This document shows, in pieces, positions 1 to 11,960 of a stretch of DNA of 64,000 nucleotides (the stretch's first letter is position 1; each line of letters starts with the position of its first letter). The position numbers and the translations under genes are program-made. The notes under the pieces were generated by a model. It saw only the letters and a list, made by a program, of their open reading frames with translations, was not told the DNA's origin and ran no database searches. The DNA lies in assembly GCA_021234155.1 (NCBI GenBank), contig JAJEKV010000276.1, forward strand, positions 62,001 to 126,000. Direction: 5' to 3'. Origin of the DNA: Isoetes taiwanensis (taxonomy: Eukaryota > Streptophyta > Lycopodiopsida > Isoetales > Isoetaceae).

Positions 1-220
1 TGCAATTTCGTTAAAAAGGTGCCTATGTGTCAAGAGTTGTGACAACTAAATGTGCCACAATCTTGACATAACATTTGACGCTCGGGCATCAATTTTGTGG
101 CAAATGAGTATGTCAGCTATAGTGTCAAAAATGTGACAACTATAGGAGTTTAAGGGGATCTATTTGTGTCAAGATTTTTGACGTTATACTAGACGTTATT
201 GGTACCTTTCTCTTGTAGTG
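1..220. mobile_element. Right end of a CACTA-like DNA transposon (left end outside window)
   Basis: The segment ends in ggtacctttctcttgtagtg, the reverse complement of a typical CACTACAAGA-type CACTA terminus. The preceding 200 bases repeat short words such as tgtcaaga and gtgacaac in both orientations, as CACTA subterminal regions do. The other end lies outside the window, so neither target-site duplication nor element length can be checked. Confidence 0.55.
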
Positions 221-2001
221 CAGAAACACCGGAGGAAATTTATCTGGAAATACCGTATCCCAGACTCCATATACGGACGTCTGGGCTGAGCCAATTTTGG
301 GCCTTTTCTAGGCCATTCCGACCTGCTTTAGGTCGTTCTCAGATCAGACCATTCGTCCTTCATCTCCTAGTTCCCAGGTTGTTCCATCCTATTCTGTTTA
401 ATCTCAAGCCCTTGTGGCTCATCCTAAATCTTTTTAAAAACAGTCTTTTACATCATGTTATCCCTTAAACTTGTCTCTGGTGGCTGATCCGAAATCGTCC
501 CACCATGTTTTCACTGTCAGCCAACTCCAAATCTTCAGCTTCCAGTAATATTACCAAGCAAAATTTCGAATCCAATTGTTGCTTATTAGTCACATACAAT
601 TAGCTACATAACTCCTAATACAATTAGCTTGGATCAAATAAACATCTTAACATCACCTGTGTGTAAGCTGTAAACCACCCACCTGCTTAATCTTTCTCGG
701 CAGTTGTCAGCTTTCTCTCCAAGCCTTCCTCACAGAAACCTCCTCCTCATCGAGTATGCTCCCAAACAAAATAATTTCAAATCCTCTACAATTTAGTACT
801 TATAGACCTCCTGTATAAATATTACATATATACGCCGTATGTATTTTTCAACTCAATATTAGTTTAATGATCCTTCATAATCATAATTAAAATACTTACG
901 TCACACCGTAGGCTCATTACAATGATGTAATGACCAAAATAAGCCATGAAACAATCAACCAACAAATTGGCTAAAATTATCATATCGAAGAAGAACAAGT
1001 CAAAGCTTGCCAACAAGAGTTGGCCACCACCCCAAACGAGGTGGACGCTAAGTTCTACCAACATAAGTGGGTTTGGAAATCTACCACCGCCAGTTTATGT
1101 GACTGCCATGGTTAAGAGGGGGTCACTCAAGACACACAATAGAAACATAACAGAGGTAGTTCACAGAAGGAAAATACTGTCAGCAACTGGAGCTAATATA
1201 TGGGCACTAAGGGGCAGATAAAAAAAGAAAAACAAGATTTGGTAAATCAACAAAAGAACTTGTGCATTATTTTTGGCTTGATAATACAAAGGTTTCACTA
1301 ATGAGCGATTTAAGGAAGAAAAGGATCATGCCAATTTAGTACATCGACATTACGCAGATTTGCTTTCATAACTGTGAATATTTCTAGTGCTGGAATATTT
1401 TAAAGCTATGTTAAGAAATGCTAAGTAATGTATTCATTCTAGCATTGGAATAAAAATGTAAAGTAAATTATGATAATGCTTTTCTTATAGACTTTGTTAT
1501 GCTAACATTGTAAACTGGTTACAGTTTTCACAACATACATTGTTATGCAAATGTATTTCAAAGAAGATTTCTCGCTGAAGATATAAACAAGTTGGCAGCT
1601 GATTGTGTAAATTAATTTATTTTACATCATATTCTACATTAGAATCACTTGTACATGTAGATGTATAATAGTGGATGTAATGTAATTCCGTGCTGACAAT
1701 TCTAAGTGTGATCGATTTGTAAATGTAAAGTTCTATTGGATGTAAGGTAAATGTAATTATCAGACAAAAGATTAAATTATGCTATATAAATGTAAAATTT
1801 TATTTAATTTAAATGTAAATGTAGCTATCAGGTAGAAAATAAAATCGACTTTACATTGCCCTGCCTTTTACCACACTTTTTTTCTGTATGGTGAATGTAA
1901 ATGTACACTCAATTTTCCCTCTTCCTTGACAATCATGGATAGCACAAAATGCTTGGCTGCCAATTTATCATTGCTACTATCACATTTTACCTCCTAGAGA
2001 G
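221..2001. other. Intergenic DNA without a recognisable gene
   Basis: No reading frame here resembles a known protein. The longest open frame (946-1221, plus) is 91 residues of unremarkable composition and looks fortuitous. Bases 1380-1900 are AT-rich and scatter the word ATGTAA many times at irregular spacing, a degenerate low-complexity tract. Confidence 0.5.
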
Positions 2002-2039
2002 AATCACTACAACCCCAACATTTGGTCCACGGCTGAAAA

Positions 2040-2300
2040 CAACAGTAAAAACAAAATACGCGTTGTCTTTTTGAAGATTTGAAAAAAACGTACACGTAGT
2101 TATATGGGGGTGTGGTTTTCCAAGGATATCTTGTGGTTTTTACTGAAGGATCGTGGTTTTTAAAGAATGGGTGGTTTCTAAAGGAGGTGTAGTCTCTTTT
2201 TAAGGATGTGTTGTTTTCTTTTCTCGGTATGGTTTTGAAGGGATGTTTTCTTTTGGTGTTTTTTAAGGTAGTGTTTTTGAGGTGTGGTTTTTTAAGGTTT
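2040..2300. repeat. Left subterminal repeat arm of element A
   Basis: Degenerate tandem motifs of the type GTGGTTTTTAAAGGA run along the plus strand. The matching arm at the other end of the element carries the complementary motif, so the two arms could pair. Short open frames across it (1994-2470 minus, 2208-2441 plus) are by-products of the low complexity. Confidence 0.6.
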
Positions 2301-2611
2301 TCTAATAATTCATATGCGATCAAGTTGTCCACATGCCTTACGCCACAAAATGGCGGCATACAAGAGGGATTATATGTTTGGCACACTTCACTAGCATTTG
2401 ACTTCATACATGTTGTCAGGCTTGTAGAGCGTGAAAATTGATCATGCATGCTTGACACACTCACTAGCATTTGACTTCATACATGTGTGTGTGCGAGCTT
2501 GTAGAGCGTGAAACGAAGACATCCATCACTTGGCAACTTGTAGAAGACACAATGATACGAAGAACCAAAAGATAGAACAGCGGTTTGGCATCATATAGGC
2601 ATTTCTTGAGG

Positions 2612-5600
2612 CCTCAAATATGCCACACTCAATCTAACATGGCACGTGGGCTCCTAACATGCCAGGTGGCACAAATATGCCATGTGGGCCCCCAACATGC
2701 CACCGGTGGCTCTAACATGCCGCGGTGGCTCAAACATGCCACGTGGGCTCCAACATGCCACCTAGGCTCCAACATGCCAGGTGGCTCAAACATGTCACGT
2801 GGGCTCCAACATGCCACCTAGGCTCAAACATGCCAAGGTAGCTCAAACATGCCCTGCCCGGCTCCAACATGCCACCTAGGGCTCCAACACCCAAGGTGGC
2901 TCACAACATGCCACCTAGGCTCCAACATGCCAAGGTGGCTCCAAATGTGCCACCTAGGCTCCAACATGCCACCTAGGCTCCAAACATGCCAAGGTGGTCT
3001 AAACATGCCAAAGGTGGCTCAAAGCATGCCGCGCGAGGGCTCCAACATGCCACCTAGGCTCCAACATGCCAAGGTGGCTCAAGCCCATAGGGGGCTCCAA
3101 CAAGCCACCTAGGCTTGGTAAACATGCCAAGGTGGTTCAAACATGCCCAAAGTGGCTCAAACATGCCACGGGCCCAACATGCCACCTCGGCTCCAATATG
3201 CCACCTAGACTCCAAACATGCCAAGGTGGCTCAAACATGCCATGCTGGGGCTCCAACATGCCACCTAGGCTCCAACACACCAAGGTGGCTCAAACATGCC
3301 ACCTAGGCTCCAACATGCCAAGGTGGCTCAAACATATCATGAGGCTCCAACATGCCACCTAGGCAGCCATGCCAAGGTGGCTCCAAACTCCACGTGGGCT
3401 CCAATGCCACCTAGGCTCCAACATGCCAAGGTGGCTCAAAGATGGCACATGGGCTCCAACATGTCACCTAGGCTCCAACATTTCAAGGTGGCTCAAACAT
3501 ACCACCTAGGCTCAACATGTCAAGGTGGCTCCAATATGCCAAGGTGGCTCAAACATGCCAAGGTGGATCAAACTTGTAGTGTGGTTTCCAACATGCCACC
3601 CTAGGCTCCCAACATGCCAAAGTAAGCAAACATGCCACCTAGGCTCCAGCATGCCAAGGTGGCTCCAACATGCCACGTGGCCCCAACATGCCAAAGGTGG
3701 CTCAAACATGCCCAAAGGCTGGAGCATGCCACCTTGGCTCCAACATGCCAAGGTTGGCTCCAACATGCCACCCAGGGCTCAAGCATGCCAAGGTGGCTCA
3801 AACAGCGCCACAGGGCTCCAATATGCCACCTAGGCTCAAACATGCCACCTAGGCTCCAACATGCCAAGGTGGCTCAAACACAAAGGCTCCGACATGCCAC
3901 CTTGGCTCCAAAGATGCCAAGGTTGGTCCAACATGCCACCTAGGCTCCAAGCATGCCAAGGTGGCTCCAAACATGCCACTTGGGCTCCAACATGCCACCT
4001 AAGGCTCAAACATGCCACCTACCCTGGGCATGAGGCCAAGGTGACTCACAACATGCCACCTAGGCTCCAACATGCCAAGGTGGCTCAAATGTGCCACCAG
4101 AGGCTCCAACATGCCAAGGTGGCTCAAACATGCCATCTAGGCTCCAACATGCCACCTAGGCTTAAACATGCCAAGGTGGCTCAAAGATACCACGTGGGCT
4201 CCAATGCCACCTAGGCTCCAACATGCAACCAACAGCGTGGGCTCCAACATGTAAGCCTGGTCTCCAGCATGCCAAGGTGGCTCAAACATGCCACCTGGGC
4301 TCCAAATCAGGTAGCTCCAATTTGCCAAGGTGGCTCAAACATGCCAAGGTGGCTCAAACATGGGTTTCCAACATGCCACCTAGGCTCAATATGCCAAAGT
4401 GGCGCAAACATGCCACCCTAGGCTCGACATACCAGGGCTCCAACATAAGGTGGCTCTAACATGCCACCTGGGCTCCAACTTTTACCAAGGTGGCTCAAAC
4501 ATGCCACAAAAGGCTCCAACATGCCACCGCTCCAACAAGCCAGGTGGCTCACACCACCCTAGGCTCCCAGCGTGCCAGGTGGCTCAAATGCCACCTAGGC
4601 TCCACCATGCCACCCTGGGCTCAAACATGCAGCCCTAGGCTCCAACATGACCCCTTGGCTCAAACATGCCAGTGGGCTCCAACATGCCACCTAGGCTCCA
4701 ACATGCCAAGGTGGCTCAAACCACCGAGGCTCCAACATGCCACCTAGGCTCAAAAATGCCAGGTGGTTTCAAACACAGGTGGCTCCATGCCTACGGGTCC
4801 AACATGCCACCTAGAACTCAAACATGCCAAGGTGGCTCAAACATGCCAATGGGGCTCCAACATGCCACCCTAGGTTCCAACATGCCAGGTGGCTCCAAAC
4901 ATGCCACGTGGGCTCCAAACATGCCACCTAGGCTCCAACACACCAAGGTGGCTCAAACATACCACCTAGGCTCCAACATGCCAAGGTGGCTCAAAAAACT
5001 GCCATCTAGGCTCCCAACATGCCACCTAGACTTAAAAATGCCCAAGGTGGGTCAAACATGCAAGGTGGCTCAAACATGCCACGTGGGCTCCCAAGGCCAC
5101 CTAAGGGTCCAACATGCCAAGGTGGCTCAAACATGCCACAAAGACTCAGGCATGCCACCTTGGCTCCAACATGCCACCTAGGCTCAAGCATGTAAGCGGG
5201 GCTCAAACATGCCCGTGGGCTCTAGCATGCCACCTAGGCTCAAACATGCCACCTAGGCTCCAACATGCCAAGGTGGCTCAAACATCTCATCTAAGGCTCC
5301 AACGTGCCACCTAGGCTCAAGCATGCCACCTAGGCTCCAACATGCCAAGGTCCAAACTGTCACCTAGGCTCAACATGCCACCTAGGCTCAAACATGCCAA
5401 AGTCTCAAACGTGCCACATGGGCTCCAACATGCCACCTAAGGCAAACATGCCAGGTGGTTCAAGCGTGCCCACATAGGCTCAACGTATACCTAGGCTTAA
5501 ACATGCAAGGTGGTTCAAATATGACAAAGGTGGTTCAAACATGCCATCGCGGGCTCCAACATGCCACCTAGGGTCCAATAATGTCGAGGGTGGCTCAAAC

Positions 5601-5640
5601 ATGCCAAATTGGCTCAAACGTGCTAATAATGGGTCGGTGC
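2612..5640. repeat. 3-kb minisatellite, 19-bp period, two alternating unit types
   Basis: About 150 units of 19 bp. Two variants dominate and often alternate: aacatgccacctaggctcc and aacatgccaaggtggctca. Within the pair, CCACCT and AGGTGG are reverse complements, so each 38-bp dimer can fold. Indels of one or a few bases are frequent, so the array is not recent or homogeneous. Because 19 is not divisible by three, every frame yields long MPRWLKHATWAP-like open frames; these are artefacts. The array lies inside element A. Confidence 0.9.
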
Positions 5641-5945
5641 ATGTTTGAGACACCTTGGCATCGTTAGCGTTGGCATGCAGTGTTTAAGCCATGTTTATGT
5701 TATGTTGCATTGCGCGTGGCATGGTTCTGTACAGGTCTTTGAAACTTCGGTAATGTTGTGGCCGGTGCATGTTTTATTTTCTAATTGAACCTAGGTGGAG
5801 GCCTGGGTGCGTTTGGACATGTTGAATCGTGTTTAGCGAATAACTGTTGAGCCCTAGGTGGCATGTTTTTGCCACCTTGGCATGTTGGAGCCTAGGTGTC
5901 ATGTCACCCAAAATTTGCCAGCGTCACCTTGGCAAGATCCTATTT
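5641..5945. repeat. Inverted remnant of the 19-bp minisatellite
   Basis: Past the main array the same unit appears in reverse complement (gagccctaggtggcatg, ccaccttggcatgttggagc), separated by unrelated DNA. The array therefore flips orientation near 5.64 kb. Confidence 0.7.
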
Positions 5946-8540
5946 GTAACTTTTGTGATATGTGGCTCCACATGGGAACTTGAGGTGCATTTGAATCCCA
6001 ACAATGGTGTTAATTGGACACTTCGTGGCTCCCAGGTTCGTCCTGTGACGGATGGCGTAGTGGAATCTGGACCTTAGTTGATGTCAATACTATCTAATAA
6101 TAATGTGGTCCGATGAAGAACCGTATATTTATAACTCTAAATTGTGAAGGTGTCTTTCTTGATGCAGTATCTAAATTAAAATGCGAAACGGCCAGTGGCT
6201 TTTACTTTGGGGAAGAAAGGCGTATTTTTACGATTTCCTTAAGGTTGATTGTGGATAGCATCATGTGGGCGACGGCGGCGTGTGCCACGGGCACATGTTG
6301 GACGACCAGCGGCTTTCAATTCGGATCCACGAAGGTGGCATGGCGATGAAGGAGGGGCAGGTCTTCTTTCAAATTTCGCGGTAGCTTCTTCAAATCTTCG
6401 TGGCTATTTGGAGTCCATCCATTGCAGGATTGGTGTTTGGGTAAATCCCGGGGGGGAGAAGGCCTTTGGGAAATTTGTGAATCGTTTTTGAGAGGAAGGG
6501 GAAAAAGGCTGGGCAATTTTTTTGCGGTCTGGTTTTATATTGCCAAAATGCACGCATCTTCTCACGAGGCTGGATGGATGCAAGGTGCCTTCAATTTCCT
6601 TGACGAGGATTTGATGAATCAAAAGCTCCCCTTTGCTCCTCATGGCTGAAATGGTTGGAAGTGATTAATGACTAGCGCCGTAGGCTGCGGTGTAACACCA
6701 TTGCTAGGAACAAATATAGTTACGCTTCACCTTGTAGCCTAAGTTCCATTTCTGATTTCCTGTTTTAGCTCTATTAGGCGACCCGAGAATTATAGTTTTA
6801 TGCTTGTTGAGCGGTGTCCGACTATGGCGTGATTAATTTTCACCATTGAAGGTACTGTGATTGTGCGTTGTCGGTTCCAATTAATCTTCTATATTTTGCT
6901 TCGAAGCCATGGTTCAAAGGTGCAAAAGGCTCTATTGGTGGGGTCAATTTGACCCCATACTGATGATAGGTGGCTTGGATCTTCTAGCCCGGCATATTAC
7001 GTAGAAGGATGCCCCGTCATCTACGGCCCATAAACCATACAAGCAATAAATCATAATACACCATAAAAAACCCATGTATTCAATGGCCGAGATTAATGCC
7101 AAAATGGGCACGGATTTTGATCCGGGTCCTATCATTTTATTGGTGGGTTCAAATTAACGAGGCGTTTCACGCCTCCATCGCCCTAACGCCTTGCTTGGGA
7201 CTATTCCGCCTTAACCCACCATGGGAACTATTCCCGCTTTAACTTGTTTGTTAATTTCGAGCTATTGGTGCCCACTATTCCACTATTGCCCGGCTATGGA
7301 GCCTATTCCACTATTCGCCCAGCTATGGCGAATGACTCAAATTTATGGCGAATATGCTCAAACATGCGGTTCAAACAGCTCAAAATGGTTTAATGGCTCC
7401 AAATTTAAGGCGAATGGTTTGAATCCTCAAATTTATGGCCGAATGGCAGCTTTCTTCGACCTCATGGCCCGCTATAATTCATATCGAAGTGTGGCTTCCA
7501 ATTTAATGGCCCTAAAGCCGCTTCTTGAGCAGGTATGAGGAGTTATTGTGTAGCTCGAGGGCCAAAAGCGTTTGGAGGTTACATTGCAGGTGCCGTTTTA
7601 CTTCGATACAAAGGTACTATGAAAAAGCACTACGAAGCATATTTGAGATGTTTGTAGATTTCAGATGTGTTTATGCCTAGTCTGTGTGTTTTAATTTTAT
7701 TTGCTCGCCTTGGGGATTTTATTATTTGGAACCAGTGAAAATCCCCGCTATGTACTTTGTTCCGCGTACCAAGTTTGGCTTTGGCTTCTTTCGAGCAAGC
7801 ATAACCAGCTTGCAAAAAATGAAGTTATTGCGCATAACAGTTGGCAATGTCAGGGATAAGAATCTCTATTACCTCTGATATTTATCCCCTTGTTATTTCT
7901 TTTTCGGACTTATATTTTTTGTATGCGGGAAGGACTTCTTGTCCGTGTGTTTAGCCAAGAGCAAAATGATTGCCAAGAGCTCTTGTCGATAACCTTATTT
8001 TTGTTTTCTGTTTTGCCAAAGTTTTCTTGGAGAACTAAAGATTCGGTTGTATGATTGGGTTAGGGCTTGCACTGATCGAGGAAAGGATAGTGCGATCCGG
8101 ATGGAAGGAATAGGTCACGATGGAGCATTCAAGGAAGCGGATGTGCTTTCACGGCTCTAGAAGCATATTTGGTCTATCGATCTTTAATACAAAAATCTGA
8201 TAAAGGAAAAATTGTAGACATTTCTATAAATTTGGGAAGGAATACTGTTTTTAACCCGATTTGGTTTGAGAACCGGATGGAAAGAAATAGACACGAAATG
8301 TTGTGAACCTTAACAACTATTTAATTGTTTTAAACCTTGACCATTGATGTAATATTTTAAACATAATGTTTTAATCTAATGTGGATTGCAATTTAATAAT
8401 GCCTTATGGGATTGTTTGGGTTCGACTCCCAAAAGGTTATGCAAAAAAACATTTTTTTTTTAATTTTAAAAAAATGCCGCGTGACAATATTTAATTAGCT
8501 AAAATAATGCTTTTTTATTTGGTAGTATACACGAAAACAA
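5946..8540. other. Core of element A without recognised genes
   Basis: Several short open frames exist (for example 6113-6349, 6422-6649 and 7221-7538, plus), none matching a family I recognise. Around 7340-7440 the phrase caaatttatggcgaat recurs. A tRNA T-arm-like hairpin with TTCGACTCC at about 8410-8435 lacks a matching A box. I see no transposase motif. Confidence 0.4.
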
Positions 8541-8970
8541 CATGTAGTTCTTTAAAACTATGTGTCTTTATTTGAAAAGCACCATATTTAAAAACAACTA
8601 TTTTAAAAACCCACATGTTGATATTTCCTTAAACCACATATAATTTAGTTAAAACAACATTTGAAAACAACTACTATCCACGTGGATATTCTGTTAAGCC
8701 ACATGTATTTTTAGTAAAAACAATACTTAAAAACAACTACTACTTAAAAAAACCACATGTGGATATTCTGTTAAACCATATGTTATTTTTAGTAAAACAA
8801 CACCCAAAAACAACGCATTGAATTTTTATTAACGGGACTATCAAATTTCTATGCATAGACTTTTGATACAAAAACTACACGTTGTTTCTAGCATTTTCGG
8901 AACAATACTATGGGTGGTCTTTAAATGTTGTTTTTTTGCAGAAACAACAGCAAAAAACTACACATTGAGC
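8541..8970. repeat. Right subterminal repeat arm of element A
   Basis: Degenerate motifs AAAACAACTACT and CCACATGTGGATATTCTGTT recur two to four times, ending at the right terminal inverted repeat. The motif is complementary to the left arm. Confidence 0.6.
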
Positions 8971-9224
8971 AAATTTTGGGGTTAGTGTGAATCCCGAATA
9001 CTGGCTAATATAGAACTTTTGACCACTGCTCTGAAGATTTGCATGTAACCATCTCTAAGAAGAAATTCAGCCTCTTGTCCTGCAATATACGAGAAGCAAG
9101 CAAAATTCTTTGATCTGGTCTAAAAGAGCTGGCCAATTTTGTTATGGTATTTACACACGTATTAAGCTTCGTTCTGATATGCTTTGTCTGGTATGCTTTG
9201 TCTAGTTTGCACCCTTATTTAACA

Positions 9225-9277
9225 GACTCAATAATTTTTTTTTTTTTTTTTTTTTTTTTTTGAGGACTCAATAATTT
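9225..9277. mobile_element. Poly(T) insert flanked by a 13-bp direct repeat
   Basis: GACTCAATAATTT occurs at 9225-9237 and again at 9265-9277, separated by an almost pure run of T ending in GAG. This is the footprint left by target-primed reverse transcription of little more than a poly(A) tail, inserted in minus orientation. Replication slippage does not explain the duplicated non-T bases. Confidence 0.6.
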
Positions 9278-9623
9278 CTTGCATTGGACTGGTGCTTGTA
9301 AATTTCGGTTCATCTATGCTCCCCTCTTTTATCTGTTCAATGAGTTTTTGGGTGGGAATAGAGTGGGAAGAACGGCTGTAATTGCAGAATCTTTCTAATA
9401 ATGGCCCAATGGTGAATCAGTTAGGCCAATGTAATTCCCACAAAAATTTGAAAATGTTCATTCCCATGCCCAAGAATGTACATCAATTGACAATATATTT
9501 ACGCCACCCTTTCTTGCTTCTACCCAGTAGATGGAAAACGCTCTCCGGGATGGCCATTTGAGGGATCTCGGAGAGCGAGTTTCTAGAGGTAGATTCCTAA
9601 TGCTAGAATCACGTTAGGGAGGA

Positions 9624-9950
9624 TTTCGACGGTGGTCATCGGGAAGAGGATCCTCGACGTAAAAATAAAGAAGTTTAAAATGTGCTTCAAGATCCCCAGC
9701 TGCTCTTGGCTATCGGTTTACATATCGGGTTCCCGATGGTGGTCATTGCAAAGGGGATCCACGAATTGGAAATAGTAAGCACAAATGTGTTCCAAAGATC
9801 CCCATCGGCATTCCCTACCGCCGGTTTAGATATGGAGTTCCCAACGGTGGTCATCGCAAACCCGGATCTCCGAAGCCGAAATAATGAAGCAAAAACGTGC
9901 CAAAAGATCCGCATTCCCGCCACCGCTTTTATATATGGCGATCCATGCGT
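9624..9950. repeat. Three tandem copies of a ~108-bp unit
   Basis: The phrase ggtggtcat recurs at 9631, 9738 and 9846 (spacing 107 and 108), each followed by a similar gatcc-rich stretch. The unit is near 36 codons, and the open frame 9682-9954 (plus) shows a repeated FPxVVIA motif. Divergence between copies is high and I recognise no protein family. Confidence 0.6.
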
Positions 9951-10440
9951 TTAAGAGCATGTTGGCACTTTAGAAGCGTGGTATTCAGGTCGACGGTTCA
10001 AATTGCCTTGCGATTTCGGCGGTGGGGATTGAGTGCCGAACCTGACATGCATCAGATCTGGTATAATGGAGGAACTGATAATGTAATCCGTGAAGGGACC
10101 CGCCGAGGATCATGGGAAGGATTTCAATCTAACCTTATGTCATGGGATCCCCTGGGGGGGGATCGTGGAGGGCTCTTGATATCTCGAATCCCCCACCACG
10201 CGATTCTAGACATCGAAAACATCACAGTGGAATCCTGGCGTGTCTTATCGCACAAGGTATCTTGAAGGAGGGGGGTTTGTGGACGGCTGCGATGAATGGC
10301 ATTGCACGAGGGTGATCGGTGCACCTGATAGACGTCAGGTACGGCAAAACAAGCCCCCCAATAACGGGTAGGGACAGGCCAGGGATCTGAAAGTAGATTC
10401 TATTATTTAACTAACAAGAATAAACCATTGATCCTTAAAT
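9951..10440. other. Spacer between tandem repeat and copia LTR
   Basis: No supported gene. The plus-strand open frame 9897-10265 continues from the tandem repeat and has no recognised domain. A run of eight G at about 10153 is notable only as composition. Confidence 0.35.
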
Positions 10441-10882
10441 TTCTACTTTTCAAATATCACCATTCAATAGCTCAGTAATATCAATGGTTTAATACAAATA
10501 CCAATGTGGCTGAGCTGAAAATCCGATAGCACAGGTATTCATCTATATGATGAATCTGACATCTGCAAACACCACACACCATCAAGATATTATCTTCTAC
10601 TTTTATATTCCATTCAGTCGGCACCAATTATCGGCAGCCCACAGTTCGGTTCCATCTCCAATAGCATATGTATTTCCAACTTGGGTGCTTTGATAGGTCT
10701 TTACTCCATTCGTCCAAAAAATAACTTTCTATGTATGGCAATATTATTCGGCCATTGCCTTAGGTCATATCATTAAAACTTAGATCACAATGATATGTTA
10801 TTATATTATGAACCTAGTATAGCTCCTTCAACTTAACTTGTGCGCTCCTGCCACAAATCATACAGATGCTCTGATAACCATA
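10441..10882 (-). mobile_element. Ty1/copia 3' LTR, outer part, cut by element B
   Basis: This segment is about 90% identical by eye to the LTR at 29.37-29.86 kb from its first base (ttctacttttcaaatatcac) to gataaccata. There the homology stops and element B begins. It resumes at 22,169 and runs 32 more bases to the LTR edge beside the copia polypurine tract. The two parts therefore form the 3' LTR of the minus-strand copia remnant at 22.2-24.0 kb. Confidence 0.8.
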
Positions 10883-10908
10883 CACAACCACCCCAATACT
10901 GGGTCCAC

Positions 10909-11960
10909 ATGTTGTTTTTTAGTGTGGTTTTTACTAAAAAACAACATAAAAAAACTACGTGTTGTTTTTTGTCCGATTTTGCTAGAAACGACGTGTAGTT
11001 TTTAGCCAAATTTTTATACATGTAGTTTTTTTTGTTAAAAGTCTACACGTAGAGTTTTGTCAAAATTATCTACATGTAGGAATTACATGTGTGTCTACAT
11101 GTTGTTTTTTAGAAGTAGATGTGGTTTTCAAGTGTTGATTTTTCTAAAATAGACATGTGGTTCTTAATAAAACCTAAAAGGTCCACATGTAGTTTTTAAC
11201 TATTGTTTTGTATGAAAAAAACACTAAAAAACTACGTATAGAATTTTGTCCGATTTTGCTAGAAACTACACGTAGTTTCTTTGTTTTTTTTTTTAACTAT
11301 GTTGTTTCTAAATGTTGTTTTCTTAGAAAAATGATATGTGTTTTCTAGAAAGAATGTGGTTTTTTGTAAACTCTGTTGTTTCTAAGTGTTGTTTTCTTAA
11401 TAAAAGAATATGTGTTTTTTAAGAAGAATGCAGTTTTTTTTTTTAACTCTGTTGTTTCTAAGGGTATGGTCACATGAAGATATCAACATCAATTCTTTCA
11501 TGTCGACATCAGCATCTAAATCTGCACAGGGTCGCATGAAGATGTCAACTGCAGCAGAGCTCCTGAACCGTTCTTCTTCCTGCTAAGAACTCGATTCTGC
11601 CAAGTGTTCTCAGATTTACCACGTGTTCAGATCCAAAGGATTCATGTTGACATGAATCCTTTCAACCGAGTAGAGAATCGGTGGAAGAGATCGACGTCAA
11701 CATGGATTCTTTCATATCAGAAAACTACATGTGACCCTTCTGTTCTAGGTTTTTGACATCTACTGATCGATGTCGGCGTCTTCATGTGACCTCGCCCTAA
11801 GTGTTGTTTTCTTAACAAAATGATAGGTGCTTTTTAAAAAAAAATGTGGTTTTTTTTTTAATTATATTGTTTCTAAGTTTTTTTTTTTTTTTAATTGATA
11901 CGTGTTTTTTAGAAAAGATGTGGTTTTTAAGAAATAACTATTGTTTTCAAGTGTTACTTT
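10909..11960. repeat. Left subterminal arm of element B
   Basis: Degenerate tandem motifs such as ctgttgtttctaagtgttgt and GTGTGGTTTTT, including variants with ACATGTAGTTTTT, run along the plus strand. The arm is interrupted by a MITE at 11462-11797. It mirrors the right arm. Confidence 0.65.
11462..11797. mobile_element. 336-bp PIF/Harbinger-type (Tourist-like) MITE
   Basis: The termini are inverted repeats: GGGTATGGTCACATGAAGA at the left and the reverse complement of GGGCGAGGTCACATGAAGA at the right. TAA is duplicated on both sides (11459-11461 and 11798-11800), the target site used by PIF/Harbinger elements. The empty sequence is visible in the neighbouring repeat unit (gttgtttctaagtgttg), which confirms the boundaries. 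It has no coding capacity. Confidence 0.8.

Larger units (their letters stand above)
2005..8989. mobile_element. Element A: 7-kb CACTA-like element with minisatellite core
   Basis: The left end reads CACTACAACCCCAACATTTG. The right end, reverse-complemented, reads CACACTAACCCCAAAATTTG. AAT is present on both sides (2002-2004 and 8990-8992), a 3-bp duplication as expected for CACTA-type elements. Inside each end lies an arm of degenerate GTGGTTTTT/AAAAACCAC motifs in opposite orientation (2040-2300 and 8541-8970). The same termini and arms occur in element B, so this is a family. The core holds a 3-kb minisatellite and about 2.6 kb of unrecognised DNA. No transposase was seen, so it is probably non-autonomous. 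Superfamily assignment is inferred from terminus and duplication length only. Confidence 0.65.

Noticed and set aside
2585-5314. Many long open frames (for example 4666-5181, 171 residues) of MPRWLKHATWAP type
   Set aside because: They are the 19-bp minisatellite read through three frames; both strands give similar frames, so there is no coding evidence.
2612-5640. Resemblance of the regular 19-bp array to a CRISPR array
   Set aside because: There are no unique spacers, the units are degenerate, and the setting is a eukaryotic transposon.
8405-8440. Possible tRNA gene (T-arm-like hairpin with TTCGACTCC)
   Set aside because: No A box, anticodon arm or acceptor pairing upstream; at most a tRNA-derived remnant.
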